From Amylibacter sp. (GTDB taxonomy: Bacteria > Pseudomonadota > Alphaproteobacteria > Rhodobacterales > Rhodobacteraceae), in assembly GCA_027083485.1 (NCBI GenBank), contig JALWOO010000692.1, positions 1 through 13,592 of the forward strand: a stretch of DNA of 13,592 bases, in the 5' to 3' direction. Below the pieces are notes generated by a model. The model ran no database searches, had not been told where the DNA came from, and worked only from the letters and a program-made list of their open reading frames with translations. Positions 5,560 to 13,592 of the stretch are shown in pieces. Both the position numbers and the translations under genes were made by a program. The first letter of the stretch is position 1. Each line of letters opens with the position of its first letter.

Positions 5560-8522
5560 CCGAACATCCCTCCAACGACCAGTTTCGTTCCGAATCCTTT
5601 TTGCAAGGTCACAACGCGGAATATATCGAGCAGCTTTATGCCCGTTTCACCCGCGATCCTTCTTCGCTTGATCCCGAATGGGTGTCCTATTTCAAGGGTC
5701 TGGGCGATGCGACACAGGATGTACAGGCCGAAGCCGCCGGCCCGAGCTGGGCGCGCAACGACTGGCCGCCAATGCCGCAGGACGATCTGACCGCCGCGCT
5801 GGACGGGCAATGGGGCGCTGATCCGGTTGAACAGGCCAAACATGCGGAAAAGAAGATCACCGAAAAAGCCGCCGATCAGGGCTTTCAGATCACCCAGAAA
5901 GAAGTCCGCCAAGCGGTGCTGGATTCCCTGCGCGCCTTGATGCTGATCCGCGCCCACCGGATTGTCGGCCATCTGATTGCCGATCTGGACCCGCTGGGCA
6001 TGCGCAACACCGGCCCGCATCCGGAACTGGAACCGGCCAGCTATGGCTTTACCGAGGCCGACATGGACCGGCCGATTTATCTGGATAACGTGCTGGGGCT
6101 GGAAACCGCCACCATGCGCCAGATTTTCGAAATCGTGCGACGCACCTATTGCGGCACATTCGCCCTGCAATACATGCATATTTCCGACGCAGAGCAGGCC
6201 AGTTGGCTCAAGGAACGGATCGAGGGTTTCGGCAAGGAAATCCAGTTCACCAAACAGGGCCGCAAGGCGATCCTGAACAAAATGGTCGAGGCCGAGGGCT
6301 TCGAGAAATTTCTGCATGTGAAATACATGGGCACCAAACGCTTTGGTCTGGATGGCGGCGAATCCCTGATTCCGGCGCTGGAACAGGTAATCAAACGGGG
6401 CGGTGCGCTCGGGGTCGAGGACATCATCATCGGCATGCCCCATCGCGGGCGATTGAATGTGCTGGCCAATGTGATGGGCAAACCTTATCGCGCGATTTTC
6501 AACGAATTTCAGGGCGGCAGCTATAAACCGGAGGATGTAGGCGGTTCCGGTGATGTGAAATATCACCTCGGCGCGTCTTCGGACCGGGAGTTTGACGGCA
6601 ACAAGGTGCATCTGTCCCTGACCGCAAACCCGTCGCATCTGGAGGCTGTCGATCCGGTGGTACTGGGCAAGGCCCGCGCCAAGCAGAGCCAGAAAAACGA
6701 CACCGACCGCTCCCGCGTTTTGCCTTTGCTGATGCATGGCGATGCGGCCTTTGCGGGGCAAGGTGTGGTTGCGGAATGTTTCGGCCTGTCCGGCCTGAAC
6801 GGGCATCGCACCGGTGGCACCATGCATATCGTGGTCAACAACCAGATCGGTTTCACCACTGCGCCGCATAATTCGCGTTCTTCGCCTTATTGCACCGATA
6901 TCGCGCTGATGGTGGAATGTCCGATTTTCCACGTCAACGGCGATGATCCGGAAGCCGTGGTTCACGCCGCCAAGGTGGCGATTGAATTCCGGCAGAAATT
7001 CCACAAGGACGTTGTTATCGACATCTTCTGTTATCGCCGCTTTGGCCATAACGAAGGCGACGAGCCGATGTTCACCAACCCGTTGATGTACACCAAGATC
7101 AAAAAGCAGAAAACCACGCTGACCCTGTATACGGAACGGCTGGTGCGGGACGGGTTGATCCCAGAAGGCGAAATCGAAGACACCAAAACCGCGTTTCAGG
7201 CGTTTTTGTCCGAGGAATTCGAAATCGGGCGCACCTATAAACCCAGCAAGGCCGACTGGCTCGACGGGCGGTGGTCGCATCTGGACAAACACGGCGCGGA
7301 ATACCAGCGCGGCGCGACCCCTGTGGATCCGGATATTCTGGCAGAGGTCGGCAGCGCGCTGACCAAATTGCCCGAAGGCCTGAACGCGCATCGCACCATT
7401 TTGCGCCTGCTGGACGCCAAGAAAAAGATGATCGAAACCGGTCAGGGCATTGACTGGGCCACCGCAGAGGCGCTTGCCTTTGGTACTTTGCTGCTGGAAG
7501 GATACCCGGTGCGCTTGTCCGGTCAGGACTGTACGCGCGGCACCTTTTCACAACGCCATTCCGCGATCATCGACCAGAAAACCGAGGAACGCTATTATCC
7601 GCTGAACAATATTCGCGACAAACAGGCCGGATACGAGGTCATCGATTCCATGCTGTCGGAATATGCGGTGCTGGGCTATGAATACGGCTATACTCTGGCC
7701 GAACCCAACGCGCTGACCCTGTGGGAGGCCCAGTTCGGTGATTTCTCCAATGGTGCCCAGATCATGATCGACCAGTTTGTTTGCTCGGGCGAGGCCAAAT
7801 GGCTGCGCATGTCCGGGCTGGTGATGCTGTTGCCTCATGGCTATGAAGGACAAGGGCCGGAACATTCCAGCGCCCGTCTGGAGCGTTACCTGCAACTGAG
7901 CGCCGGAGACAACTGGATCGTAGCCAACTGCACCACGCCGGCGAACTATTTCCACATTCTGCGCCGCCAGATGCACCGGACTTATCGCAAGCCGCTGGTG
8001 TTGATGACGCCCAAATCCCTGTTGCGCCATAAATTATGCGTCTCGGACATGGCCGATCTGGCCACCGGATCGAGCTTCCATCGGGTGCTGTGGGACGATG
8101 CGCAAAAGGGCACTTCGGACACCAATCTGAAGCCGGATGACAAAATCAAACGCGTGGTGCTGTGTTCGGGCAAGGTTTACTATGACCTGCTGGCCGAACG
8201 GGATGCGCGCGGGCTGGAGGATGTCTATTTGCTGCGGGTGGAACAATATTATCCGGTACCGGCGCAATCGCTGGTCAAGGAATTATCCCGCTTCCCGAAT
8301 GCGGATTTCGTCTGGTGTCAGGAGGAACCCAAAAATCAGGGGGCCTGGTCCTTTATCGAACCGAATATCGAATGGGTTCTGACCCGTATCGACCACAAGA
8401 ACAAACGGCCCGCCTATGCCGGGCGCGCCGCATCGGCATCCCCGGCCACTGGTCTGGCCAGTGCCCACAAAGCAGAACAAACCGCGCTGGTTGATGAAGC
8501 GCTGACATTGGAAGGAAACTGA
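5556..8522 (+). CDS. sucA: 2-oxoglutarate dehydrogenase E1 component
   Basis: This 988-residue thiamine-diphosphate enzyme decarboxylates 2-oxoglutarate and passes the succinyl group to the lipoyl arm of SucB. An N-terminal E1-binding segment (about 19-50, [17 protein letters not shown]) is followed by the dehydrogenase domain with GMPHRGRLN (293-301, His296 equivalent to the E. coli active-site His), [10 protein letters not shown] (459-468, the Mg-thiamine diphosphate motif) and [10 protein letters not shown] (495-504). A transketolase-like pyrimidine-binding domain lies around 640-840, including [14 protein letters not shown] and [13 protein letters not shown] segments, and the C-terminal domain completes the protein. 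Length fits alphaproteobacterial SucA (longer than the 933 residues of E. coli). The start has GAGG at 5545-5548, and sucB follows after 2 nt. Confidence 0.98.
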   Translation: MTEHPSNDQFRSESFLQGHNAEYIEQLYARFTRDPSSLDPEWVSYFKGLGDATQDVQAEAAGPSWARNDWPPMPQDDLTAALDGQWGADPVEQAKHAEKKITEKAADQGFQITQKEVRQAVLDSLRALMLIRAHRIVGHLIADLDPLGMRNTGPHPELEPASYGFTEADMDRPIYLDNVLGLETATMRQIFEIVRRTYCGTFALQYMHISDAEQASWLKERIEGFGKEIQFTKQGRKAILNKMVEAEGFEKFLHVKYMGTKRFGLDGGESLIPALEQVIKRGGALGVEDIIIGMPHRGRLNVLANVMGKPYRAIFNEFQGGSYKPEDVGGSGDVKYHLGASSDREFDGNKVHLSLTANPSHLEAVDPVVLGKARAKQSQKNDTDRSRVLPLLMHGDAAFAGQGVVAECFGLSGLNGHRTGGTMHIVVNNQIGFTTAPHNSRSSPYCTDIALMVECPIFHVNGDDPEAVVHAAKVAIEFRQKFHKDVVIDIFCYRRFGHNEGDEPMFTNPLMYTKIKKQKTTLTLYTERLVRDGLIPEGEIEDTKTAFQAFLSEEFEIGRTYKPSKADWLDGRWSHLDKHGAEYQRGATPVDPDILAEVGSALTKLPEGLNAHRTILRLLDAKKKMIETGQGIDWATAEALAFGTLLLEGYPVRLSGQDCTRGTFSQRHSAIIDQKTEERYYPLNNIRDKQAGYEVIDSMLSEYAVLGYEYGYTLAEPNALTLWEAQFGDFSNGAQIMIDQFVCSGEAKWLRMSGLVMLLPHGYEGQGPEHSSARLERYLQLSAGDNWIVANCTTPANYFHILRRQMHRTYRKPLVLMTPKSLLRHKLCVSDMADLATGSSFHRVLWDDAQKGTSDTNLKPDDKIKRVVLCSGKVYYDLLAERDARGLEDVYLLRVEQYYPVPAQSLVKELSRFPNADFVWCQEEPKNQGAWSFIEPNIEWVLTRIDHKNKRPAYAGRAASASPATGLASAHKAEQTALVDEALTLEGN

Positions 8523-8524
8523 TC

Positions 8525-9724
8525 ATGGCCGAGGTAAGAGTCCCGACGCTGGGCGAAAGCGTAACCGAAGCAACGATTGCCACCTGGTTCAAACAACCCG
8601 GAGACGCGGTTGCCGTGGATGAAATGCTATGCGAGTTGGAAACCGACAAGGTGACCGTCGAAGTTCCCGCCGCCGTGTCCGGTGTGCTGGCCGAAATCGT
8701 TGCCCCCGAAGGCAGCACCGTGGGCGTAGACGCCTTGCTGGCGATCATTGCCGAAGGGGATAGCTCCACTGCCACAGCCGCCCCTGCCAAGGCAGAAGCC
8801 ACCCCCCCGGCTGCTGCGGCCTCTGCCGATGCGGGCATTAAAAATGCGCCGGCCGCAGAAAAGCTGATGGCCGATAGCGGCCTGTCTGCGGATCAGGTAA
8901 CCGGCACAGGGCGCGACGGGCGCATTATGAAGGACGATGTGCAAAAGGCCATGGCGACACCGGCACCGGCTCCGGCCGCTGCCCCCGTTGCCCCCCCAAG
9001 CGCCCCCGGTGCCGCGGATCAGGCCGCCCGCGAGGAGCGGGTGAAAATGACCCGTCTGCGCAAAACCATTGCAAAACGGCTCAAGGACAGCCAGAACACC
9101 GCTGCCATGCTGACCACCTATAACGAGGTCGACATGACCGCAGTTATGGAATTGCGCAATGAATACAAAGAGCTGTTCCTGAAAAAGCATGGGGTGAAGC
9201 TGGGCTTCATGTCGTTCTTTACCAAGGCCTGCTGTCACGCGCTGCGCGAAGTGCCCGAGGTCAACGCCGAAATCGACGGCGATGAAATCGTGTACAAGAA
9301 CTATGTCAACATGGGCATCGCGGCGGGCACGCCGACGGGGCTGGTGGTGCCGGTGATCAACAATGCGGACAGCATGTCCTTTGCCGAGATTGAAAAAGCC
9401 ATTGCCGAAAAGGGCAAACGTGCGCGTGAAGGCCAGCTGACCATGGCAGAAATGCAGGGCGGCACATTCACCATTTCCAACGGCGGGGTTTATGGCTCGC
9501 TGATGTCCTCGCCGATCCTGAACCCGCCACAATCGGGTATTCTGGGCATGCACAAGATTCAGGACCGCCCCATGGCGATCAACGGTCAGGTGGTGATCCG
9601 CCCGATGATGTATCTGGCGCTGTCCTATGACCACCGGATCGTGGATGGCAAAGGCGCTGTGACCTTCCTTGTGCGGGTCAAAGAGGCGCTCGAAGATCCG
9701 CGCCGTCTGTTGATGGATCTGTAA
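8525..9724 (+). CDS. sucB: 2-oxoglutarate dehydrogenase E2 component (dihydrolipoyl succinyltransferase)
   Basis: This 399-residue protein forms the core of the complex and transfers succinyl from lipoyl to CoA. Domains in order: one lipoyl domain (1-77) with the lipoylated Lys42 in [10 protein letters not shown]; an Ala/Pro-rich linker (81-102); the peripheral-subunit-binding domain (about 105-141, including [14 protein letters not shown]) that holds E1 or E3; a second Ala/Pro linker (144-166); and the catalytic acyltransferase domain (170-399) with SYDHRIVDG, where His370 and Asp374 are the catalytic pair. Only 2 nt separate it from sucA, so the two are co-transcribed and probably co-translated. 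A strong GC hairpin without a T-run follows the stop. Confidence 0.98.
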   Translation: MAEVRVPTLGESVTEATIATWFKQPGDAVAVDEMLCELETDKVTVEVPAAVSGVLAEIVAPEGSTVGVDALLAIIAEGDSSTATAAPAKAEATPPAAAASADAGIKNAPAAEKLMADSGLSADQVTGTGRDGRIMKDDVQKAMATPAPAPAAAPVAPPSAPGAADQAAREERVKMTRLRKTIAKRLKDSQNTAAMLTTYNEVDMTAVMELRNEYKELFLKKHGVKLGFMSFFTKACCHALREVPEVNAEIDGDEIVYKNYVNMGIAAGTPTGLVVPVINNADSMSFAEIEKAIAEKGKRAREGQLTMAEMQGGTFTISNGGVYGSLMSSPILNPPQSGILGMHKIQDRPMAINGQVVIRPMMYLALSYDHRIVDGKGAVTFLVRVKEALEDPRRLLMDL

Positions 9725-9738
9725 CACCCCTACCACCA

Positions 9739-9761
9739 AGGTGCGCGGCCCCCGCGCACCT
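9739..9761 (+). repeat. Strong GC hairpin after sucB
   Basis: AGGTGCGCGG (9739-9748) and CCGCGCACCT (9752-9761) are perfect 10-bp arms around a CCC loop, 14 nt after the sucB stop. No T-run follows, so it is not a standard intrinsic terminator. It could protect the sucAB 3' end from exonucleases, cause pausing, or belong to a genome-wide repeat family. Confidence 0.6.
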
Positions 9762-9785
9762 GTCGCCCAAAGCTGCGGACAAACG

Positions 9786-10415
9786 ATGATCACCTTTGAC
9801 CACCTCGCCGTCACCGCCCCCACATTGCAAGCGGGCGCGGATCATGTGCAGGCGCAAACCGGCGTCATCCTGCCCATGGGCGGGGAGCATCCGCAAATGG
9901 GCACCCACAACCGGATTGCCCGTTTTGGCACCGACAGCTATCTGGAAATCATCACCCCCAATCCTGCGGCCAAGCCACCGGCGCGCCCGCGCTGGTTCAA
10001 TCTGGACAAGGTCACACGCCCTGCCCTGTCCGCCTGGATCGTGCGGACAAACGATATTGACGGCTGCATCGCCAAAGCTGCCGAACTGGGCATTGATATG
10101 GGGCGGGCCACACCGCTGAAACGCGGCGCGCTGAACTGGCGGTTTTCCCTACGCGACGATGGCAGTATTCCGCTTGAGGGTGCTGCCCCGTTGATCATTC
10201 AATGGGACACGCCGGGGCCACATCCTGCCGGCAATATGCCCGACCTCGGACTGCGGTTGCACCGGCTGTCGATCACAACACCGCATGCGGATGAACTGCG
10301 TGCTTTGCTTGCGGGGCTGGGTATGTCAGACTTGCCCGAAATCACCAAAGGCGATGCCTTTCACATGGCGGCAAGGCTGGTTTTACCCGATGGCAAGGAG
10401 GCGACCCTGACATGA
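9786..10415 (+). CDS. Glyoxalase-like (VOC superfamily) protein
   Basis: This 209-residue protein resembles the Glyoxalase_3 type (PF13468) of the vicinal-oxygen-chelate superfamily. Visible pattern: FDHLAVTAPTL (4-14, His6), GGEHPQMGTHN (32-42) and SYLEIITPNP (51-60, Glu54), the family's GG-x-H ... GTHN ... YLE signature. The second half continues the alpha/beta repeat. VOC proteins of this type often bind a metal and act on small carbonyl or thiol substrates, but the substrate here is unknown. The frame also has a GTG at 9741, but that lies inside the GC hairpin and adds no family sequence, so the ATG at 9786 is preferred although its ribosome site is weak. Its TGA overlaps the next start as ATGA. 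Confidence 0.85.
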   Translation: MITFDHLAVTAPTLQAGADHVQAQTGVILPMGGEHPQMGTHNRIARFGTDSYLEIITPNPAAKPPARPRWFNLDKVTRPALSAWIVRTNDIDGCIAKAAELGIDMGRATPLKRGALNWRFSLRDDGSIPLEGAAPLIIQWDTPGPHPAGNMPDLGLRLHRLSITTPHADELRALLAGLGMSDLPEITKGDAFHMAARLVLPDGKEATLT

Positions 10416-10801
10416 CCCAAGAACTGACCATCCTGACCTATGCCGCCCTGTTGCAGGCCTTTCAGCTGTCGCTTGCAATCATCTTTGGCGATGCGCAAAC
10501 CGGCATCAGATACGGGGCCAGCGCACGCGATGAGCCGCGCCCGCTCACCGGCATGGCGGGGCGGATTGATCGCGCGCTCAACAACCATTATGCCGCGCTG
10601 GCCCTGTTCTCCATCGCCGTGATTGTGATCACGCTTGGCGATAAATCCACCCCGTTAACCGTGAATTGCGCCTGGGCCTATCTGGGCGCGCGCATTGCCT
10701 ATCTGCCCTGCTATGCCTTTGGCATCGCCTATGTGCGATCCGCCTTTTGGACCATCGGCTTTCTTGCCACCCTGATCATGCTGTTTGTGGCCCTGCAATG
10801 A
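10412..10801 (+). CDS. MAPEG-family integral membrane protein
   Basis: This 129-residue protein has about four hydrophobic segments (roughly 6-26, 58-76, 84-104 and 109-128) and the short MAPEG layout. Between segments 1 and 2 lies [15 protein letters not shown] (47-61), recognisable as the family's RAxxNxxE motif, but the Glu position is Ala61. MAPEG proteins are membrane-bound enzymes, often glutathione-dependent; for bacterial members the activity is mostly unknown, and loss of the Glu makes glutathione chemistry uncertain. A strong AAGGAGG (10395-10401) lies inside the end of the VOC gene, with a 4-nt start/stop overlap, so the two are translated together. lpdA follows 37 nt later. Confidence 0.85.
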   Translation: MTQELTILTYAALLQAFQLSLAIIFGDAQTGIRYGASARDEPRPLTGMAGRIDRALNNHYAALALFSIAVIVITLGDKSTPLTVNCAWAYLGARIAYLPCYAFGIAYVRSAFWTIGFLATLIMLFVALQ

Positions 10802-10824
10802 GCCAACAGCCCCCGCATTCAAAC

Positions 10825-10830
10825 AAGGAG
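10825..10830 (+). promoter_or_regulatory. Shine-Dalgarno sequence deciding the lpdA start
   Basis: AAGGAG lies 8 nt before the ATG at 10839. The frame is open further upstream into the MAPEG gene, but the product [15 protein letters not shown] begins exactly as Lpd proteins do. Confidence 0.85.
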
Positions 10831-10838
10831 ACCTGAAA

Positions 10839-12227
10839 ATGGCATCTTATGACGTAATCATCATCGGCGGCGGCCCGGGCGGCTATGTCTGCGCCATCCG
10901 CTGTGCGCAACTGGGCCTGAAAACCGCCTGTATCGAGGGGCGCGGCGCGCTGGGCGGCACCTGCCTGAACGTGGGCTGTATCCCTTCCAAGGCGCTGCTG
11001 CACGCCAGCCACATGCTGCATGAGGCGGAACATAATTTCACCAAGATGGGCCTGAAGGGCAAATCTCCCAGCGTCGATTTCAAACAGATGCAGGAATACA
11101 AGGACGGGGTCGTCGGCCAGAACACCGCCGGCATTGAATTTCTGTTCAAAAAGAACAAGGTAGACTACCTGCGCGGCTGGGGAAAAATCACCGCTCCCGG
11201 TCAGGTTTCTGTGGACGGAGAGGTCCACACCGCCAAAAACATCGTGATTGCCACCGGTTCGGAACCTTCCTCCCTGCCCGGCATCGAGGTTGACGAAAAG
11301 GTGGTTGTGACCTCCACCGGTGCCCTGTCCCTGCCCAAAGTGCCCAAGCGCATGGCGGTGATCGGGGCCGGTGTTATCGGGCTTGAGCTTGGTTCTGTTT
11401 ACCAGCGTCTGGGCACAGAGGTCACAGTGATTGAATTTCTGGACCACATCACCCCGGGCATGGATAGCGAAATCGCCAAGACCCTTGCCCGCAGCCTGAA
11501 AAAACAGGGGATGAAGTTCGTCCTCGGGGCTGCTGTGCAAAAGGTCGAGGCCACAAAAACCAAGGCCAAGCTGACCTATGAGGGCCGCAAAAAGGGCAAT
11601 GTGGAAACACTGGAGGCCGATGTGGTGCTGGTGGCCACAGGGCGCAAACCGTTTACGGACGGGCTGGGCTTTACCGACATCGGGGGCCAGATGACAGAGC
11701 GCGGCCAGATCGCCACGGATGCCAACTGGCAGACCAACATTCCGGGCATTTATGCCATTGGCGATGTGATCACCGGCCCGATGCTGGCCCACAAGGCCGA
11801 AGACGAAGGCATGGCCGTGGCCGAGGTGCTCAAGGGGCGTCACGGGCATGTGAACTATGGCATTATTCCGGGGGTGATTTACACCGCACCGGAGGTTGCC
11901 AGCGTTGGCAAAACCGAAGACCAGCTCAAGGCCGAGGGCATCGCCTATAAGGCGGGGAAATTCCCCTTCATGGGCAATGCACGCGCCAAGGCGATGTTCA
12001 TGGGCGAAGGCTTTGTGAAAATGCTGGTGGACAAGGAAACCGACCGGATTCTGGGCTGTCACATCATCGGCCCCTCTGCCGGTGAGTTGATCCATGAAGT
12101 CTGTGTCGCCATGGAATTCGGGGCTTCTGCTCAGGATATCGCGCTCACCTGCCATGCCCACCCCACCTGTTCAGAAGCCGTGCGCGAAGCGGCGCTGGCC
12201 TGTGGTGACGGGGCCATCCACGCCTGA
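10839..12227 (+). CDS. lpdA: Dihydrolipoamide dehydrogenase (E3)
   Basis: This 462-residue flavoprotein reoxidises the dihydrolipoyl arm of E2 and passes electrons to NAD. The FAD-binding motif is [14 protein letters not shown] (6-19). The redox disulfide is Cys42-Cys47 in [13 protein letters not shown]. The NAD domain begins with [12 protein letters not shown] (172-183), and the second FAD motif is GIYAIGDV. In the dimer domain, CHAHPTCSE carries the catalytic His441 and Glu446 (His444 and Glu449 in E. coli). Length is normal. Because sucAB lies upstream, this copy is most likely the E3 of 2-oxoglutarate dehydrogenase; it may also serve pyruvate dehydrogenase or glycine cleavage. No lipoyl domain is fused to its N-terminus. 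The stop overlaps the next gene's ATG by one base. Confidence 0.98.
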   Translation: MASYDVIIIGGGPGGYVCAIRCAQLGLKTACIEGRGALGGTCLNVGCIPSKALLHASHMLHEAEHNFTKMGLKGKSPSVDFKQMQEYKDGVVGQNTAGIEFLFKKNKVDYLRGWGKITAPGQVSVDGEVHTAKNIVIATGSEPSSLPGIEVDEKVVVTSTGALSLPKVPKRMAVIGAGVIGLELGSVYQRLGTEVTVIEFLDHITPGMDSEIAKTLARSLKKQGMKFVLGAAVQKVEATKTKAKLTYEGRKKGNVETLEADVVLVATGRKPFTDGLGFTDIGGQMTERGQIATDANWQTNIPGIYAIGDVITGPMLAHKAEDEGMAVAEVLKGRHGHVNYGIIPGVIYTAPEVASVGKTEDQLKAEGIAYKAGKFPFMGNARAKAMFMGEGFVKMLVDKETDRILGCHIIGPSAGELIHEVCVAMEFGASAQDIALTCHAHPTCSEAVREAALACGDGAIHA

Positions 12228-12955
12228 TGGATGTCGCCTTTCTGGTCGCCGGGGCCATCCTCGGCGGCTTTGTTAACGGGTTAACGGGTTTTGGCTTTGC
12301 CCTGATGGCCAGCGGCTTGTGGTTGCAAGTGCTGGCCCCGACGCAAATGGTGCCGCTGTTGGTGGTGTCGATGCTGGCGGCCAACCTGCAAGCCTTGCCG
12401 CGCGTGTGGCGCATGATTGAACCGCGCCGCACCCTGCCGCTGGTTCTGGGCGGGCTGGCCGGTGTGCCGCTGGGGGTCTGGCTGTTGCCGCGCATCCCGC
12501 TGGACCTGTTCAAACTGGCGGTAGTCGGGCTGATCCTGCTGAACCTTGCTTTTGTCACCGCCCTGCGCGGGCGCATCCACCTGCCCGCCGCTTATGAAAA
12601 AGCCGCCCCCCTGACCGGGTTTCTGGGCGGGTTGTTTGGCGGGCTGAACGGGCTTTCGGGTATTGCCCTGACCATCTGGGCGGGGTTGTTTGGCTGGTCC
12701 AAACAGGAAAAGCGCGGGGTTTTTCAAGGGTATAACCTGACTATGGCCCTGATAACCCTTGGCTTTTTCTATTTCAAAGGCCTGCTGGACGCGGCTTTTG
12801 TGCAAAATTCCCTGATCGTGATACCCGTCGCCCTGCTCAGCGCCTATGGCGGGGTGCGGGTTTTCGAGAGGCTGGCGGATAAAAACTTTGCCATTATCAT
12901 CAACCTGTTAATGCTTTTCTCCGCCCTCAACCTGTTGGCCAGCGTGTATTTTTGA
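12227..12955 (+). CDS. TauE/SafE-family membrane permease
   Basis: This 242-residue, strongly hydrophobic protein has about seven to eight membrane segments. Two half-repeats each start with a glycine-rich loop: NGLTGFGFALMA (17-28) and GGLNGLSGIAL (138-148), the mark of the TauE/SafE family (PF01925). Members export or import sulfite, sulfoacetate and similar organosulfur anions, but many are untested, and the substrate cannot be read from sequence. Its ATG overlaps the lpdA TGA as TGATG and no clear Shine-Dalgarno sequence precedes it, so translation is probably coupled to lpdA. It is slightly shorter than the usual 245-270 residues. It may just be carried at the end of the operon, with no functional link to the dehydrogenase. 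Confidence 0.88.
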   Translation: MDVAFLVAGAILGGFVNGLTGFGFALMASGLWLQVLAPTQMVPLLVVSMLAANLQALPRVWRMIEPRRTLPLVLGGLAGVPLGVWLLPRIPLDLFKLAVVGLILLNLAFVTALRGRIHLPAAYEKAAPLTGFLGGLFGGLNGLSGIALTIWAGLFGWSKQEKRGVFQGYNLTMALITLGFFYFKGLLDAAFVQNSLIVIPVALLSAYGGVRVFERLADKNFAIIINLLMLFSALNLLASVYF

Positions 12956-12982
12956 CGCGTTTGGGCTATGATCCGATGATCC

Positions 12983-12994
12983 GGAAAATTTTCC
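12983..12994. repeat. Perfect palindrome GGAAAATTTTCC
   Basis: A 12-bp perfect palindrome lies 27 nt after the permease stop. No T-run follows it on either strand. It may be a protein-binding site or chance in AT-rich DNA. Confidence 0.35.
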
Positions 12995-13030
12995 TGCATC
13001 CGGTTTAACGCGACTTCAAACAGACTACAT

Positions 13031-13046
13031 TAGGGTCCTGACCCTA
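13031..13046. promoter_or_regulatory. Candidate operator TAGGGTCCTGACCCTA before the peroxiredoxin gene
   Basis: Perfect 7-bp arms TAGGGTC and GACCCTA surround a CT centre, giving a 16-bp dyad of the size bound by a dimeric regulator. It lies 42 bp before the likely start of the peroxiredoxin. Weak boxes TTTAAC (13004-13009) and TACATT (13026-13031), 16 bp apart, would place the dyad over the transcription start. The cognate regulator is unknown. Confidence 0.45.
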
Positions 13047-13054
13047 GCACAGAC

Positions 13055-13066
13055 GGCAATTTTGCC
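13055..13066. repeat. Dyad GGCAATTTTGCC before the peroxiredoxin gene
   Basis: GGCAA and TTGCC arms flank a TT centre, ending 22 nt before the likely start codon. In RNA it could form a small 5-bp hairpin in the leader. Function unknown. Confidence 0.3.
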
Positions 13067-13078
13067 TGCCTGAACAAT

Positions 13079-13082
13079 GGAG
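13079..13082 (+). promoter_or_regulatory. Shine-Dalgarno sequence favouring a TTG start
   Basis: GGAG lies 6 nt before an in-frame TTG at 13089. The in-frame ATG at 13077 overlaps this site and has no purine-rich site of its own upstream. Confidence 0.55.
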
Positions 13083-13088
13083 ACCAAA

Positions 13089-13592
13089 TTGACTATTTAT
13101 CTGAACACGACAGCCCCCGATTTCACTGTAGACACCACCAAAGGCGAAATCAGCCTGCATGAATGGGCCGGTGATTCCTGGGTGTTTTTCTTTAGCCATC
13201 CGGCCGATTTCACCCCGATCTGTACAACGGAAATGGGGATGACAGCAAAACACGCGGCCGATTTTGCGGCGCGGAATGTGAAACCGCTGGGGCTTTCAAC
13301 CGATACGGTGAAAGAGCATCTTGAGTGGATTTCGGACGTGAATGAAACCCAGAATACAACGGTTGATTTTCCGATTGTTGCCGACCCGGACCTGCGGATT
13401 GCCAAACTCTACGAAATGATTCACCCTGATGCCTCTGATACGCAAGCGGTCCGCTCTGTGTTTATTATCGACCCCGATAAAAAGGTCCGCCTGACAATGA
13501 CCTATCCGATGAATGTGGGCCGGAATTTTGACGAGATTCTGCGCGTGATCGACGCTTTGCAAACCGCTGACGAAAAATCGGTGGCCCTGCCG
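13089..13592 (+). CDS. 1-Cys (Prx6-like) peroxiredoxin (partial, C-terminus cut)
   Basis: The frame is open to the right edge, giving 168 residues; about 50 more are expected from the usual length near 215-220. The protein is an AhpC/TSA-type thioredoxin-fold peroxidase that reduces hydrogen peroxide or organic peroxides in the cytoplasm. The peroxidatic Cys45 lies in SHPADFTPICTTE (36-48), the Prx6-subgroup form of the Pro-x-x-x-Thr-x-x-Cys motif. A conserved Arg lies in QAVRSVFIIDP. No second cysteine is visible in the part seen, consistent with a 1-Cys enzyme, but the missing C-terminus could change this. The start is placed at the TTG at 13089 because GGAG precedes it correctly; an ATG at 13077 would add four residues. 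It has its own upstream region with three dyads. Confidence 0.9.
   Translation, partial: MTIYLNTTAPDFTVDTTKGEISLHEWAGDSWVFFFSHPADFTPICTTEMGMTAKHAADFAARNVKPLGLSTDTVKEHLEWISDVNETQNTTVDFPIVADPDLRIAKLYEMIHPDASDTQAVRSVFIIDPDKKVRLTMTYPMNVGRNFDEILRVIDALQTADEKSVALP

Noticed and set aside
10623..10633. Third copy of TTGTGATCACG, about 200 bp upstream of lpdA
   Set aside because: It lies within the MAPEG coding sequence where the codons for Val-Ile-Thr naturally spell GTGATCAC. The same core occurs at 11766-11773 inside lpdA for the same reason.

Overview
The window reads as chromosomal DNA from an alphaproteobacterium, most likely a Rhodobacterales/Roseobacter-type organism. This rests on the look of the proteins (a long, roughly 990-residue SucA, a short-linker SucB, a roughly 460-residue Lpd), the order sucC, sucD, sucA, sucB, lpdA with small genes set between them, and moderately GC-rich coding DNA with AT-rich gaps. 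The genus cannot be fixed from this sequence alone. I see no insertion sequence, phage gene, CRISPR array, tRNA or rRNA.

Left end (1-1898): two divergent purine-catabolism genes. On the minus strand is an amidohydrolase of the 8-oxoguanine deaminase type, cut by the window edge a few codons before its stop. On the plus strand is uraD, the decarboxylase of the urate-to-allantoin route. They share an 87-bp gap.

Centre (2121-12227): an extended TCA-cycle cluster. sucC and sucD encode the two subunits of succinyl-CoA synthetase. They are separated by two small genes for exported proteins of unknown function that have matching cysteine positions. A good intrinsic terminator follows sucD. Then come sucA and sucB (E1 and E2 of 2-oxoglutarate dehydrogenase, 2 nt apart), a glyoxalase-like VOC protein and a MAPEG-family membrane protein (start and stop codons overlapping), and lpdA (E3). 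The core enzymes take 2-oxoglutarate to succinyl-CoA and on to succinate with ATP or GTP formation. The passenger genes may deal with reactive carbonyl or thiol chemistry, but that is inference.

Right end (12227-13592): a TauE/SafE-type membrane permease whose start codon overlaps the lpdA stop, then a 1-Cys (Prx6-like) peroxiredoxin cut by the right edge.

The most unusual signals are non-coding. Upstream of sucC there are twin GTGATCAC palindromes 21 bp apart, and below them two hairpins that compete for the same strand. The sucD-sucA gap holds a terminator followed by a 47-codon leader ORF with a strong Shine-Dalgarno sequence, whose stop overlaps the sucA start. Three dyads lie in front of the peroxiredoxin. 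None amounts to a new defence or mobile system; the window is mainly ordinary core metabolism with some possible uncharacterised regulation and two uncharacterised secreted proteins.
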